Shown here: positions 51,453-59,131 of the stretch, piece by piece | How positions within the stretch are numbered: the first letter of the stretch is position 1 | Layout of the letters: every line of letters begins with the position of its first letter | Source: Pseudomonadota bacterium | Lineage (GTDB): Bacteria > Pseudomonadota > Gammaproteobacteria > Ga0077536 | NCBI GenBank assembly: GCA_016719885.1 | Contig: JADJYF010000016.1 | Coordinates: 62,001 to 126,000 of the forward strand | Direction of reading: 5' to 3' | DNA: 64,000 bases | Made by a program: the position numbers and the translations under genes | Notes under the pieces: model-generated | The model's database searches: none | What the model was told of the DNA's origin: nothing | What the model saw: the letters and a program-made list of their open reading frames with translations, nothing else

Positions 51453-52202
51453 ATGAAGAAATTCGATTTGCTGAGCTTGAGCGGCGTGGCGGTGGCCATC
51501 ATCGCGGTGCTGCTCGGCCAGCATCTCGAGGGCGGCAGCATCACCACCTTGTTGAACGGTCCAGCCATCCTGATCGTGGTCGGCGGCAGCATCGGCGCGA
51601 CCATGCTGCAGTCGCCCATGCCGGTGTTCGTGCGCGCCATGTCGATGCTGGTATGGGTGGTGCGTCCGCCGCTGGTGCAACCCGAAACGCAATTGAAGGA
51701 AATCGTGCGCTGGGCGCAGCTCGCGCGGCGTGAAGGCCTGCTCGGCCTCGAGGACGTGGTGGAGTCGGTGCGCGACGCCTATGCGCGCAAAGGCCTGCAG
51801 CTGGTCATCGACGGCAACGACCCGGAAACCATCCGCGAAACGCTGGAGCTCGACGCCATGGCGCGCGAACGCCACGACCTCAATGCCGCCAGGGTCATCG
51901 ACGGCATGGGCGGCTACGCGCCGACCCTCGGCATCCTCGGCGCGGTCATGGGTCTCATCGAAGTCATGAACAACCTCGCCGACCCGGCCATGCTCGGCCA
52001 GGGTATCGCGGTCGCATTCGTCGCCACCGTGTATGGCGTGGGCCTCGCGAATCTCGTGTTCCTGCCGACCGCCAACAAGCTGAAGGCGCTGGTGCGCGAA
52101 CAATCGCGTCACAAGGAACTGTTGACGGTCGGCATCATGGCGATCGCCGCCGGCGACAACCCACGCAGCGTGGAAGCGCGCCTGCAGGGCTTGATCGTAT
52201 GA
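51453..52202 (+). CDS. motC: MotC, MotA-type stator protein
   Basis: Proton-channel stator subunit that pushes on FliG. The 249-aa protein has four membrane helices (about 7-27, 31-49, 146-170, 180-202) and a cytoplasmic loop with the MotA charged region (EIVRWAQLARREGLLGLEDV). The MIEVMNNL-like GLIEVMNNLADPAMLGQGIA segment is typical of MotA/ExbB proteins. The stop overlaps motD by 4 bp. The name follows the Pseudomonas MotCD operon next to cheA. Confidence 0.93.
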   Translation: MKKFDLLSLSGVAVAIIAVLLGQHLEGGSITTLLNGPAILIVVGGSIGATMLQSPMPVFVRAMSMLVWVVRPPLVQPETQLKEIVRWAQLARREGLLGLEDVVESVRDAYARKGLQLVIDGNDPETIRETLELDAMARERHDLNAARVIDGMGGYAPTLGILGAVMGLIEVMNNLADPAMLGQGIAVAFVATVYGVGLANLVFLPTANKLKALVREQSRHKELLTVGIMAIAAGDNPRSVEARLQGLIV

Positions 52203-53116
52203 GCAGCGCGAGTCTCGCGGCCCGTCGGCGCAGCGCGCGCGATGCGGAGTTCGAGGATGAGAGCAACACCCATCGTTGGGTGGTGTCCTACGCCGATTTC
52301 ATCACGCTGCTGTTCGCGTTCTTCGTGGTGATGTACTCGATTTCATCGGTCAACGACGGCAAGTTCCGCGTGTTGTCCGATTCCATGGAGAGCGTGTTCC
52401 GCCAGCCCGAGCCGCTGCCCGCTCCCATCGATTTCGGCGGCGGCCTGACCGGCCTCGGCAAGGTCGAGGGCAAGGATCCGCAAGGCGGCCAACCGACGCG
52501 CCTGCTGGAAGAAATCGTGCAGGACGATTACCCGGTGCCGGTCACCGATGTCGATGCCCATGACGTCACCGCCGGCGACATCGAAAAAGTGCTGAAGGAT
52601 CCGATCGAGCTCGACAAGGTGCGCATACGCCAGAGCGAGGAATGGATAGAAGTCGAACTGGACGGTGCGTTCGCGTTCGCGAGCGGCCAGGCGCGCCTGA
52701 GCAAGGAATCCGACCCGACCATCAGCCGCCTCGCCGCCATGATCAAGGCCAGCACCACGCCGGTGCGCGTCGAAGGCTTCAGCGACAACGTGCCCTTGCA
52801 GAACGGCGTGTATGGCTCGAACTGGGAATTGTCGGCGGCGCGCGCCGGCGCGGTGGCGGCGGCATTCGCCGCGCGCGGCGTGGACGCCGATCGCCTGTCG
52901 GCGGCCGGCTATGGCGAGTTATACCCGGTGGCCGACAACGCCACCGCCGAAGGACGAGAGAAGAACCGGCGCGTGGTCATCGCGATCGCGCGTCATCCGC
53001 AAGTGCCGGGGGCCAGTGTCTCGCTGGCGGCCCGCGCCAACAGTCCGGAACAGTTGCCCGTCGAGAGCCTGAAGAGGATTTCGGTGTTGCCTGGGCCGGC
53101 GGAGATAGAACAATGA
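52199..53116 (+). CDS. motD: MotD, MotB-type stator protein
   Basis: Stator subunit anchored to peptidoglycan. A single membrane helix (about 31-50) carries the proton-binding Asp in SYADFITLLFAFFVVMYSIS. A plug/linker and an OmpA-like peptidoglycan-binding domain follow (about 150-275; VEGFSDNVPLQNG, NWELSAARAGAVAAAF, GYGELYPVADNATAEGREKN). At 305 aa it is complete. It overlaps both motC and the ParA gene by ATGA, so all three are translationally coupled. Confidence 0.94.
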   Translation: MSSASLAARRRSARDAEFEDESNTHRWVVSYADFITLLFAFFVVMYSISSVNDGKFRVLSDSMESVFRQPEPLPAPIDFGGGLTGLGKVEGKDPQGGQPTRLLEEIVQDDYPVPVTDVDAHDVTAGDIEKVLKDPIELDKVRIRQSEEWIEVELDGAFAFASGQARLSKESDPTISRLAAMIKASTTPVRVEGFSDNVPLQNGVYGSNWELSAARAGAVAAAFAARGVDADRLSAAGYGELYPVADNATAEGREKNRRVVIAIARHPQVPGASVSLAARANSPEQLPVESLKRISVLPGPAEIEQ

Positions 53117-53916
53117 AAATCTGGACGGTGATGGCGCAGAAGGGTGGGGTGGGGAAGACCACGACGGTGGTCAACCTGGCAGGTGCGCTGACGGCGCAGG
53201 GCGCGCGCGTACTCGCCATCGATCTCGACCCCCATGGTTCCTTGACCAGCTATTTCGGCTACGACCCCGAACAGGATGCGGGCAGCGCCCACGACCTGTT
53301 CGCGGCGGCCGCCGGCAACGAAGCCTGCGACATCGGCAAGCTGCCGCGCCGCACGGTGGTGGACAAGCTCGAGATGATCACCAGCGCCACCGCGCTGGTG
53401 TCGCTGGAACGACGCTGCGGCCAGGTGAAGGGCATGGGCCGCGTGCTGACCCGTCACCTGCCCAAGCTTGCCGGGCGCTACGACTATTGCCTCATCGACT
53501 GCCCGCCGACGCTGGGCATGCTGGTGATCAACGCGCTGGCTGCCTGCGACCTGCTGGTGGTGCCCATGCAGTGCGAGGAACTGGCGCTGAAGTCCCTGGA
53601 CCGCCTCATGCGTACGCTGGAACTGTTCGGCAATTCGAGCGGACGACGCGTGCCGCACCTCATCGTGCCGACCATGTTCGACCGCCGCACGCGCGCCTCG
53701 CGTGACACCTTGCTGTCCCTGCGCTGCCGTAACGACATCACGCTGTGGCCGGAGGTCATCCCGGTCGATACCCAGCTGCGCGAAGCCGCGCGTCTCGGTG
53801 TGCCGTTGACGCGCTGGCAGCCCGACGCACGCGGCGCCGAGGCCTACAGCCGTCTGCTCGATGCGCTGTTGAACAACCGTACACGCCAGTTGCGACTTGC
53901 CGAAGGGGCGGCCTGA
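53113..53916 (+). CDS. ParA-family ATPase (ParC-like) of the chemotaxis operon
   Basis: Resembles the ParA-like ATPase (ParC in Vibrio, PA1462-type in Pseudomonas) that positions chemotaxis arrays at the pole and passes them to daughter cells. The 267-aa protein has deviant Walker A AQKGGVGKTTT, the IDLDPHGSLTSYFGY switch region, Walker B YCLIDCPPTLGM and PTMFDRRTRASRDTL. The start overlaps the motD stop, with GGAG upstream. It sits just before the CheW-like/ParP-like gene, its usual partner. Confidence 0.9.
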   Translation: MKIWTVMAQKGGVGKTTTVVNLAGALTAQGARVLAIDLDPHGSLTSYFGYDPEQDAGSAHDLFAAAAGNEACDIGKLPRRTVVDKLEMITSATALVSLERRCGQVKGMGRVLTRHLPKLAGRYDYCLIDCPPTLGMLVINALAACDLLVVPMQCEELALKSLDRLMRTLELFGNSSGRRVPHLIVPTMFDRRTRASRDTLLSLRCRNDITLWPEVIPVDTQLREAARLGVPLTRWQPDARGAEAYSRLLDALLNNRTRQLRLAEGAA

Positions 53917-53918
53917 GG

Positions 53919-54383
53919 GTGGACATACTCGAGAATTTCTTCGCCGAGCACCTGCACGAGGCGCCGGATCCGAACGCGCCCAGTGCCGAGATCACGCGCG
54001 TGGCGAGCGCCGCCACGCGCTACGTGCTGTTCAAGGTCGGCCAGATCCGCTTCGCGCTGGCCAGTACCGCCATCGCGGCTTTCGGTCGCGAGCGCGAGGG
54101 CGACTGCGAATACGTGGCGGGCGAAGTATTGGTGCCGACGCGCTACCGGGCGGCGGCGCGCATCGACGCCGATCATCAGCACTACATCCACCTGGCCGGC
54201 ACGCGGCTCGGCATCGGGCCGTGCAAGGCCGATGGCGACATCGTGGCGGCCGAGGGCATGGTCGCGCCACGAAACCGTCACGCCGACGAGCCCTGGATCA
54301 TCGCGACCTTGTCCGATCCGCCAAGCTTGATTCTGGAAAAACACGCACTTAACGCCTTACTGCACCGGCACGCGAGCGCTTGA
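53919..54383 (+). CDS. Short CheW-domain protein (ParP-like)
   Basis: CheW-like protein found after the ParA gene in Pseudomonas and Vibrio chemotaxis operons, where ParP links ParC to CheA and receptors. Here it is only 154 aa: a short acidic N-terminus (DILENFFAEHLHEAPDPNAP) and one CheW-like domain (about 28-140; RYVLFKVGQIRFALASTAIA) with the EPWIIATLSDPPSLILEKHA end. The proline-rich N-terminal region of larger relatives is missing. GTG start, 2 bp after the ParA stop. The CheW fold looks diverged (AFGREREGDCEY instead of the usual hydrophobic VREV), so classical CheA coupling is uncertain. Confidence 0.75.
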   Translation: MDILENFFAEHLHEAPDPNAPSAEITRVASAATRYVLFKVGQIRFALASTAIAAFGREREGDCEYVAGEVLVPTRYRAAARIDADHQHYIHLAGTRLGIGPCKADGDIVAAEGMVAPRNRHADEPWIIATLSDPPSLILEKHALNALLHRHASA

Positions 54384-54391
54384 ACGAGGGC

Positions 54392-54407
54392 TGGCACGCG
54401 GTGTGCA
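54392..54407 (+). promoter_or_regulatory. Candidate sigma-54 promoter of cheW
   Basis: TGGCACG-CGGT-GTGCA: perfect -24 half, one mismatch at -12, with exact GG-N10-GC spacing, 72 bp before the cheW ATG. A TATACAAT sequence just downstream could instead be a sigma-70 -10 box, though no -35 is properly spaced. Confidence 0.45.
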
Positions 54408-54479
54408 TTTATACAATCGACAGCACCGGGCATGACCGTTTTCTGACATAGGACAACGGCAGCCCGACAGGAGCAGACC

Positions 54480-54956
54480 ATGAGCGCCGTCATGCAACAG
54501 AACAACCAGCAGGTTTTCCGCTGGGTCACCTTCCGCCTCGCGGATGAAATCTATGGCATCAACGTCATGCAGGTGCAGGAAGTGCTGCGCATGACCGACG
54601 TCGCGCCGGTGCCGGGCGCCCCGCATTACGTGATGGGCATCATCAACCTGCGCGGCAACGTCGTGACGGTGCTGGATACGCGCAAGCTGCTCGATCTCGC
54701 CACCGGCGACATCACCGACAGCTCGCGCATCATGATCATCGAATCGGGCAAGGTCACCGTCGGCCTGTTGGTCGACAGCGTCGCCGAAGTGGTCAACATC
54801 GCCCTGGCGGACATCGACCCGCCACCCAGCGTCGGCAATGACGAGGGTTCGCGCTACATCCAGGGCGTGTACAGCAGCGATCAGCAGATCCTGATCCTCA
54901 TCGACCTCAACAAGCTCATCAACGAGGAGAACCGCGACGCGATCGGCATGTTCTGA
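54480..54956 (+). CDS. cheW: CheW, chemotaxis coupling protein
   Basis: Couples receptors to CheA in the array. The 158-aa protein is a single CheW domain with FRLADEIYGINVMQVQEVLR, GIINLRGNVVTVLDTRKLLD and the SRIMIIESGKVTVGLLVDSV strand region, all canonical. AGGAG lies 7 nt before the ATG. A 96-bp gap separates it from the ParP-like gene and contains a candidate promoter, so it can be expressed apart from the cheYZA operon. Confidence 0.95.
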   Translation: MSAVMQQNNQQVFRWVTFRLADEIYGINVMQVQEVLRMTDVAPVPGAPHYVMGIINLRGNVVTVLDTRKLLDLATGDITDSSRIMIIESGKVTVGLLVDSVAEVVNIALADIDPPPSVGNDEGSRYIQGVYSSDQQILILIDLNKLINEENRDAIGMF

Positions 54957-54970
54957 TCGCCCGCGCCGCC

Positions 54971-55141
54971 ATGGACATCAAGCCCGTGCATCCATCCCCG
55001 CCGCCCGCGCCCTTGCACAGGGTCGAGGAGCAGGAGGATATGCGGCGCGAACAGCGGCGCCAGCAACAGGCGCGTGACGAACACGCGCGTCATCCCGAAG
55101 CAGCGGACGACGGTCGTCCGCACATCGACGCCTACGCATGA
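54971..55141 (+). CDS. Small charged protein, 56 aa, coupled to the DUF2802 gene
   Basis: Unrecognised short gene between cheW and the DUF2802 gene. The product starts MDIKPVHPSPPPAPLHRVEE and continues with an Arg/Gln/Glu-rich helix (EDMRREQRRQQQARDEHARH). It has no membrane segment. The TGA overlaps the ATG of the next gene (ATGA), and the start is 14 bp past the cheW stop; this coupling on both sides argues that it is real. No strong ribosome site is seen (GATCGCCCGCGCCGCC), so it may depend on cheW translation. Function unknown; motility or array association is inferred from place. Confidence 0.6.
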   Translation: MDIKPVHPSPPPAPLHRVEEQEDMRREQRRQQQARDEHARHPEAADDGRPHIDAYA

Positions 55142-55551
55142 TCGAGTCCGCCGCCATCGTCCACTACGCACCGCTCGCCGCCCTGGCTGGGGTGACGCTG
55201 GTGGTCGCCGTGCTCGGTGAGTGGCGGCACCGCCGCGCCCGGCGCGCCTCGGCTTACGCAGCGACCGCCCAGGCCGAACGCGTGGCGACCCTGGAACGGG
55301 ACCTCGCAGCGCTCCTGACCTGCTCGCGCGGCATGGCCGAGCGCCTCGCGCAGGCCGAAACCCAGCAGCGCCGCCTGCAGACCCAGCTCGACAAGCTGAG
55401 CAGCCACGACGACAACCAGCTCGCCGTGCAGCACGCCATGAAGCTCCTGAACAGCGGCGTGGACCTCAAGAACGTGACTTCGCTGTGCGAATTGTCGGAA
55501 GGCGAGGTCGAGATCCTGCAGAACCTGGCCCGCCACCAACGCGCCGCCTGA
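55138..55551 (+). CDS. DUF2802 membrane-anchored coiled-coil protein
   Basis: Conserved companion of cheW in gammaproteobacterial flagellar operons. The 137-aa protein has one N-terminal membrane helix (about 8-27, VHYAPLAALAGVTLVVAVLG), a coiled coil (about 45-95) and the C-terminal DUF2802 block (AMKLLNSGVDLKNVTSLCEL, then SEGEVEILQNLARH), which resembles a small helix-turn-helix. Role unknown; operon position suggests chemotaxis or polar localisation. Last gene of the motility cluster. Confidence 0.85.
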   Translation: MIESAAIVHYAPLAALAGVTLVVAVLGEWRHRRARRASAYAATAQAERVATLERDLAALLTCSRGMAERLAQAETQQRRLQTQLDKLSSHDDNQLAVQHAMKLLNSGVDLKNVTSLCELSEGEVEILQNLARHQRAA

Positions 55552-55684
55552 GGGGGCGCAAACCGCCTCGAATCCGGTACAATGCGCGGCCTCGCGGCCG
55601 GGCGAGAGAGGTGAGGACGCGCAGCAGGCGCGGCCGAATCAATCCCTCTCTCGGTGAGAGTTGCGACAGTACGAAAAAGAATTT

Positions 55685-55756
55685 GGAGAGGTGGCCGAGT
55701 GGTTGAAGGCGCTCCCCTGGAAAGTGTGTATACGGTCAAACGTATCGAGGGTTCGA
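55685..55756 (+). pseudogene. Truncated tRNA-Ser copy 1
   Basis: Matches nucleotides 1 to about 72 of the complete tRNA-Ser downstream, but lacks the 3' half of the T-arm and the acceptor 3' strand. The anticodon stem is also damaged (GCTCCCCTGGAAAGTGTG instead of GCACGCCTGGAAAGTGTG). It cannot form an aminoacylatable tRNA. Confidence 0.8.
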
Positions 55757-55886
55757 CCGGCTCGCGATAAGCGAGTCGGGACGCCGACACGCAGTGGCGG
55801 CGCCCCGCAGGGGTGAGGACGCGCAGCAGGCGCGGCCGAATCAATCCCTCTCTCGGTGAGAGTTGCGACAGTACGAAAAAGAATTT

Positions 55887-55958
55887 GGAGAGGTGGCCGA
55901 GTGGTTGAAGGCGCACGCCTGGAAAGTGTGTATACGGTCAAACGTATCGAGGGTTCGA
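55887..55958 (+). pseudogene. Truncated tRNA-Ser copy 2
   Basis: Identical to the complete tRNA through the D-arm, anticodon arm and variable arm up to GGTTCGA, then diverges into a CCGGCTCGC hairpin. The acceptor and T-stem 3' strands are absent. An intact GGA anticodon loop in a truncated molecule is notable. Confidence 0.8.
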
Positions 55959-56085
55959 CCGGCTCGCGATAGCGAGTCGGGACGCCGACACGCAGTGGCG
56001 GCGCCCCGCAGGGGTGAGGGCGCGCAGCAAGCGCGGCCGAATCAATCCCTCTCGGTGAGAGTTGCGACAGTACGAAAAAGAATTT

Positions 56086-56155
56086 GGAGAGGTGGCCGAG
56101 AGGTTGAAGGCGCCCCTGGAAAGTGTGTATACGGTCAAACGTATCGAGGGTTCGA
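56086..56155 (+). pseudogene. Truncated tRNA-Ser copy 3
   Basis: Most diverged copy: GAGAGGTTGAA in the D-loop, and 3 bases lost in the anticodon stem (GGCGCCCCTGGAAAG). It ends at GGTTCGA like the other truncated copies and continues into a shorter, altered spacer. Confidence 0.78.
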
Positions 56156-56270
56156 CCGGCGGGGGCCGGGTAGGCGCAGTGGCGGCGCCCCGCAGGGTGA
56201 GGACGCGCAGTCAGCGCGGCCGAATCAATCCCTCTCTCGGTGAGTGTTGCGACAGTACGAAAAAGAATTT

Positions 56271-56360
56271 GGAGAGGTGGCCGAGTGGTTGAAGGCGCAC
56301 GCCTGGAAAGTGTGTATACGGTCAAACGTATCGAGGGTTCGAATCCCTCTCTCTCCGCCA
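56271..56360 (+). tRNA. tRNA-Ser(GGA)
   Basis: Complete 90-nt class II tRNA. The acceptor GGAGAGG pairs with TCTCTCC (one G-U), followed by G discriminator and encoded CCA. The anticodon loop CTGGAAA gives anticodon GGA (serine UCC/UCU). A long variable arm (TATACGG...CGTATCG) and T-loop TTCGAAT are present. It closely resembles E. coli serW/serX. It is the last unit of the tandem array and is followed by a strong terminator. Confidence 0.96.
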
Positions 56361-56367
56361 AATAGAC

Positions 56368-56398
56368 AAAAAGCCCCTCACGGGGCTTTTTGTTTTTT
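56368..56398 (+). terminator. Rho-independent terminator of the tRNA-Ser locus
   Basis: AAAAAGCCCC-TCAC-GGGGCTTTTT, a perfect 10-bp stem followed by GTTTTTT, 8 bp after the tRNA CCA. Classical terminator. Confidence 0.93.
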
Positions 56399-56434
56399 CA
56401 GCCATCCCCGCATACCGACTCGCACCTCACCTCC

Positions 56435-57868
56435 ATGAAAATCGCCGTCCTCATCCACAGTGCCGCCAAGAACGACGCGCGCGTCGCCAAGGAAGCGATG
56501 TCCCTGCGCGCCGCCGGCCACGAGGTGGTGATCCACGGCATCTCTCCCGACCTGGCCCGCCATCGCCTGGCTTTGCCCGGCAGTGACGTGCCGCTATGGC
56601 TGGAACCGCGCGTCCGCGCCGCGGCACGCGTGCGCAAGCGCGCGCTGTTGCTGCTGGCGCTCGCGCCCGTGCTGTTGCTGGCCGCCGCGTCGGGCCAGGC
56701 ACTCGTCTCGCGCGGACTGCGTTTCGCGGGGCACGATGTCGCAAGCCTGGTCGTCATGCTGGGCGTGCTGGGTGGCCTCGGCGTCGCCTATGCGAGTCGT
56801 CATCGCCTGGCGCGATTCGCGCAGCATCTCGACGATTTCGTCATGACACGTCACGCCTCGAGCGCCCGCGCGCGCCAGGCGTTGAACAAGGATGCCGGTC
56901 TCGACCTCGCGCGTGGCCATCACGACATCGCCGCCGCGCTCCTGCGCAGCGTTGCGAGTGGCCCGCGCCCCGATGCCTTTCACATTCACGACCTGGTGGC
57001 GCTGGTGCTGGCCGCATCGCTGAAGCGCCGTTACGCCGTGCCGGTGGTATGGGACGCCCACGAGATCTACCAGGATCTCGCCGGTGGCGATGCGCTGCGC
57101 GCGCGCGAGAACGCCGCCATCATTGCCGGCTGCCATCGACAGCTCGATCATTTCATCACCATCAACGACAGCATCGCGCGCTTCTACCGCGATCATTACC
57201 CAGCGTTGCCGACGCCGGTGGTGGTGATGAATGCAACCGTGCCGGAGCCAGTGCCGGTGTACGACGGGTGTCTGCATCGCGCCGCGGGCCTGCCGCTCAC
57301 ACAGAAGATCCTGCTGTTCCAGGGACGCTTCAGTGCGCACCGTGGTCTTCAGCACCTGGTCGAGGCCGCCGCCGCGTTGCGCGCGGATTGGACGCTGGTG
57401 ATGATGGGCTGGGGCGGGCTCGAAGCGACGCTGCGCGCACAGGCAGCACAACATGTTCGCGCAGGGACGCCCGCCACGGTGTTCGTGCCCGGCGTGCCGC
57501 AAGCCCAACTGCAACTCTGGTCGGCCGGCGCGACCTTGGGCGTGGTGCCCTACGAAAACACCAGCCTGAACCACCTGTATTGCACGCCCAACAAGCTGTG
57601 GGAATATCCCGGCGCGGGAGTGCCGATGCTTTGCACCGACCTGCCGGAAATGGCGGCCATCGTCGAGCGGTTCGGCTGCGGCGCGCTGCTGCCGCGCGAC
57701 TTCACGGCCGCGGACATCGCGCGCATCGTCAATGGCCTCGACGATGAAGCCCTGGCGCGGATGCGCGCGCGCTGCGCGCCGTGTATCGCCGCCAACAACT
57801 GGTCGCATTGGGAGAACAACCTGCTCGGCGTGTACGCCGATATCGCGCGCGCCGCGGGCGCTAGATAG
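56435..57868 (+). CDS. Glycosyltransferase (GT4-like) with two internal hydrophobic segments
   Basis: Probable GT-B fold glycosyltransferase. The N-terminal Rossmann start (MKIAVLIHSAAKNDARVAKE) is of the GT4 N-domain type. A predicted membrane hairpin (about 69-90 and 101-120) interrupts the N-domain. The acceptor/donor region has VVWDAHEIYQDLAG, KILLFQGRFSAHRGLQHLVE and the C-terminal EYPGAGVPMLCTDLPEMAAI, a pattern seen in GT4 enzymes. At 477 aa it is about 100 longer than soluble relatives, because of the hairpin. Donor sugar unknown. The start follows a terminator, so it must have its own promoter; none is obvious in the 36-bp gap. Confidence 0.8.
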   Translation: MKIAVLIHSAAKNDARVAKEAMSLRAAGHEVVIHGISPDLARHRLALPGSDVPLWLEPRVRAAARVRKRALLLLALAPVLLLAAASGQALVSRGLRFAGHDVASLVVMLGVLGGLGVAYASRHRLARFAQHLDDFVMTRHASSARARQALNKDAGLDLARGHHDIAAALLRSVASGPRPDAFHIHDLVALVLAASLKRRYAVPVVWDAHEIYQDLAGGDALRARENAAIIAGCHRQLDHFITINDSIARFYRDHYPALPTPVVVMNATVPEPVPVYDGCLHRAAGLPLTQKILLFQGRFSAHRGLQHLVEAAAALRADWTLVMMGWGGLEATLRAQAAQHVRAGTPATVFVPGVPQAQLQLWSAGATLGVVPYENTSLNHLYCTPNKLWEYPGAGVPMLCTDLPEMAAIVERFGCGALLPRDFTAADIARIVNGLDDEALARMRARCAPCIAANNWSHWENNLLGVYADIARAAGAR

Positions 57869-57874
57869 CGCGCT

Positions 57875-59110
57875 CTAAAGCTCCGTATCGCCCTTCAACA
57901 GGCGTTGCACGATGGTGCGCTTCAGGATCTCGTTGGTGCCGTCGGCGATGTTGATGATGCGCAGGGTCTGCCAGATCTCGGCGAGGCCCACTTCGTTGGT
58001 GAGACCCATGCCGCCATGGGCTTGCATGGCGCGGTTCACCGCTTCCAGACCGACCTCCACCGCGTAGCACTTGGCCATCGACAGTTCCTTGACGGCGCGT
58101 TCACCGCGGTCGAGCAGGATCGCGGCGTTGATACCCATGAGATGGGCGGCGTGGAGCTGCGTGGCCGATTCGGCGAGCGGAAAGCTGACGCCCTGGTATT
58201 CGGCGATGGGATGGCCAAACGCCTCGCGCTGCTGCACGTAGCCGAGCGCGAGTTCCAGCGCGGCACGGCCGAGACCGACGGCGCGCGCCGCGTTGTAGAC
58301 CCGCCCCAGCGACACGCCGAGCAGGGCGGTGGCGAAGCCCTGGTTAAGCTTGCCGACCAGTTGCGAAGCCTCGACGCGAACGTCGTCGAGGACCAGCGCG
58401 CCCTCGTCACCGCCGGCATGGCCGAACAGTTTCACCACGCTCTCCACTTCGAAACCGGGCGCATCGGTCGGCACCAGGAAGGCCGAGATGCCGCCCTGGT
58501 GGGCGGCCGCGGCGGCCGCGTCGGTGACGGCGAATACGATGCAGTAATCGGCGTGCGGTGAATTGCTGGTCCACAGCTTGCGGCCGGTGATGCGCCAGCC
58601 GTCGCCGTCGGCCACCGCGCGGGTCTTGATCATGCTGGCGTCCGAGCCGGCGCCGGGCTCGGAAAGTCCGAAGCACATCGAACGTCGGCCACTCAGGAGA
58701 TCGGGCAGCATGCGTTCGCGCACTTCCGCGCTGACGTGTTCCAGCACCGGGCTCGCGGCAAATGCCCAGTGGGCGATGGTGTAGGGCGCCAGGAACGAGC
58801 GGGCGCCGCAGGTGTGATAAACCGCCTGCCAGGCGACGAAGTAGGCAAGATGGCCGAGTCCGCCGCCACCGATGGCGGTCGGCACGCACATGTTGAAGAA
58901 GCCCGCCTCGCTGGACGCCATGCGCACTTCGCGAATGACGTCGTAGAGCGTATCGCTGTAGCGGCCGTCGGCGGCGTAGCGCGCGCGCGGATCGTCGATG
59001 AGCGCGGCGTGGCGCTCGTGGCGTGGCAGGACTTCGCGCCTGACGAAGGCGGTCACCGCGTCACGCACGGCGACGATGTCGGAAGGCAGGTCGAAGGCAA
59101 TGCTGCTCAT
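57875..59110 (-). CDS. Acyl-CoA dehydrogenase family protein, Asp at the catalytic-base position
   Basis: FAD enzyme for alpha,beta-dehydrogenation of acyl-CoA. The 411-aa protein has the family signature CFGLSEPGAGSDASMIKTRA, TGRKLWTSNSPHADY and QREAFGHPIAEYQGVSFPLA. The C-terminal motif usually reads YEGTSEI, with the Glu as catalytic base; here it is IADGTNEI, placing Asp390 there. It may belong to a subfamily with another base position or have altered activity. Substrate unknown. It is convergent with the glycosyltransferase (6-bp gap), with EamA 21 bp upstream on the same strand. Confidence 0.9.
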   Translation of the reverse strand: MSSIAFDLPSDIVAVRDAVTAFVRREVLPRHERHAALIDDPRARYAADGRYSDTLYDVIREVRMASSEAGFFNMCVPTAIGGGGLGHLAYFVAWQAVYHTCGARSFLAPYTIAHWAFAASPVLEHVSAEVRERMLPDLLSGRRSMCFGLSEPGAGSDASMIKTRAVADGDGWRITGRKLWTSNSPHADYCIVFAVTDAAAAAAHQGGISAFLVPTDAPGFEVESVVKLFGHAGGDEGALVLDDVRVEASQLVGKLNQGFATALLGVSLGRVYNAARAVGLGRAALELALGYVQQREAFGHPIAEYQGVSFPLAESATQLHAAHLMGINAAILLDRGERAVKELSMAKCYAVEVGLEAVNRAMQAHGGMGLTNEVGLAEIWQTLRIINIADGTNEILKRTIVQRLLKGDTEL

Positions 59111-59131
59111 GTCAAATCCTCGTGGTCACCT

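Larger units (their letters stand above)
55610..56360 (+). repeat. Tandem array of four tRNA-Ser-derived units
   Basis: Four head-to-tail units starting GGTGAGG(A/G)CGCGCAG at 55610, 55812, 56013 and 56196 (periods 202, 201 and 183 bp). Each has a leader with AATCAATCCCTCTC, a short CTCTC...GAGAG hairpin, TTGCGACAGTACGAAAAAG and AATTT, then a tRNA-Ser sequence from its 5' end. In units 1-3 the tRNA stops within the T-loop (GGTTCGA) and continues into a 9-bp hairpin segment (CCGGCTCGC-GAT(A)A-GCGAGTCGG in 1 and 2, altered in 3). Unit 4 alone keeps the tRNA 3' end. A TACAAT box at 55578-55583 may be the -10 of a promoter for the array, but no clear -35 is seen. Confidence 0.85.

Noticed and set aside
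49329..52112. Very long antisense open frame (about 927 codons) across cheA and motC
   Set aside because: It mirrors well-conserved genes, is rich in His/Arg/Gly/Asp with no family motif, and is typical of antisense frames in high-GC DNA.
55685..56010. tRNA-Ser with an intron in the T-loop
   Set aside because: The downstream AATCCCTCTCTC could close the T-stem, but the following bases (GGTGAG) cannot complete the acceptor stem, so no splice product gives a functional tRNA.
55610..56360. CRISPR array or protein-coding repeat
   Set aside because: Period is about 200 bp with nearly identical whole units and no short repeats with unique spacers. Frames through it only translate tRNA sequence and give LTVYTLSRRAPS-type artefacts.
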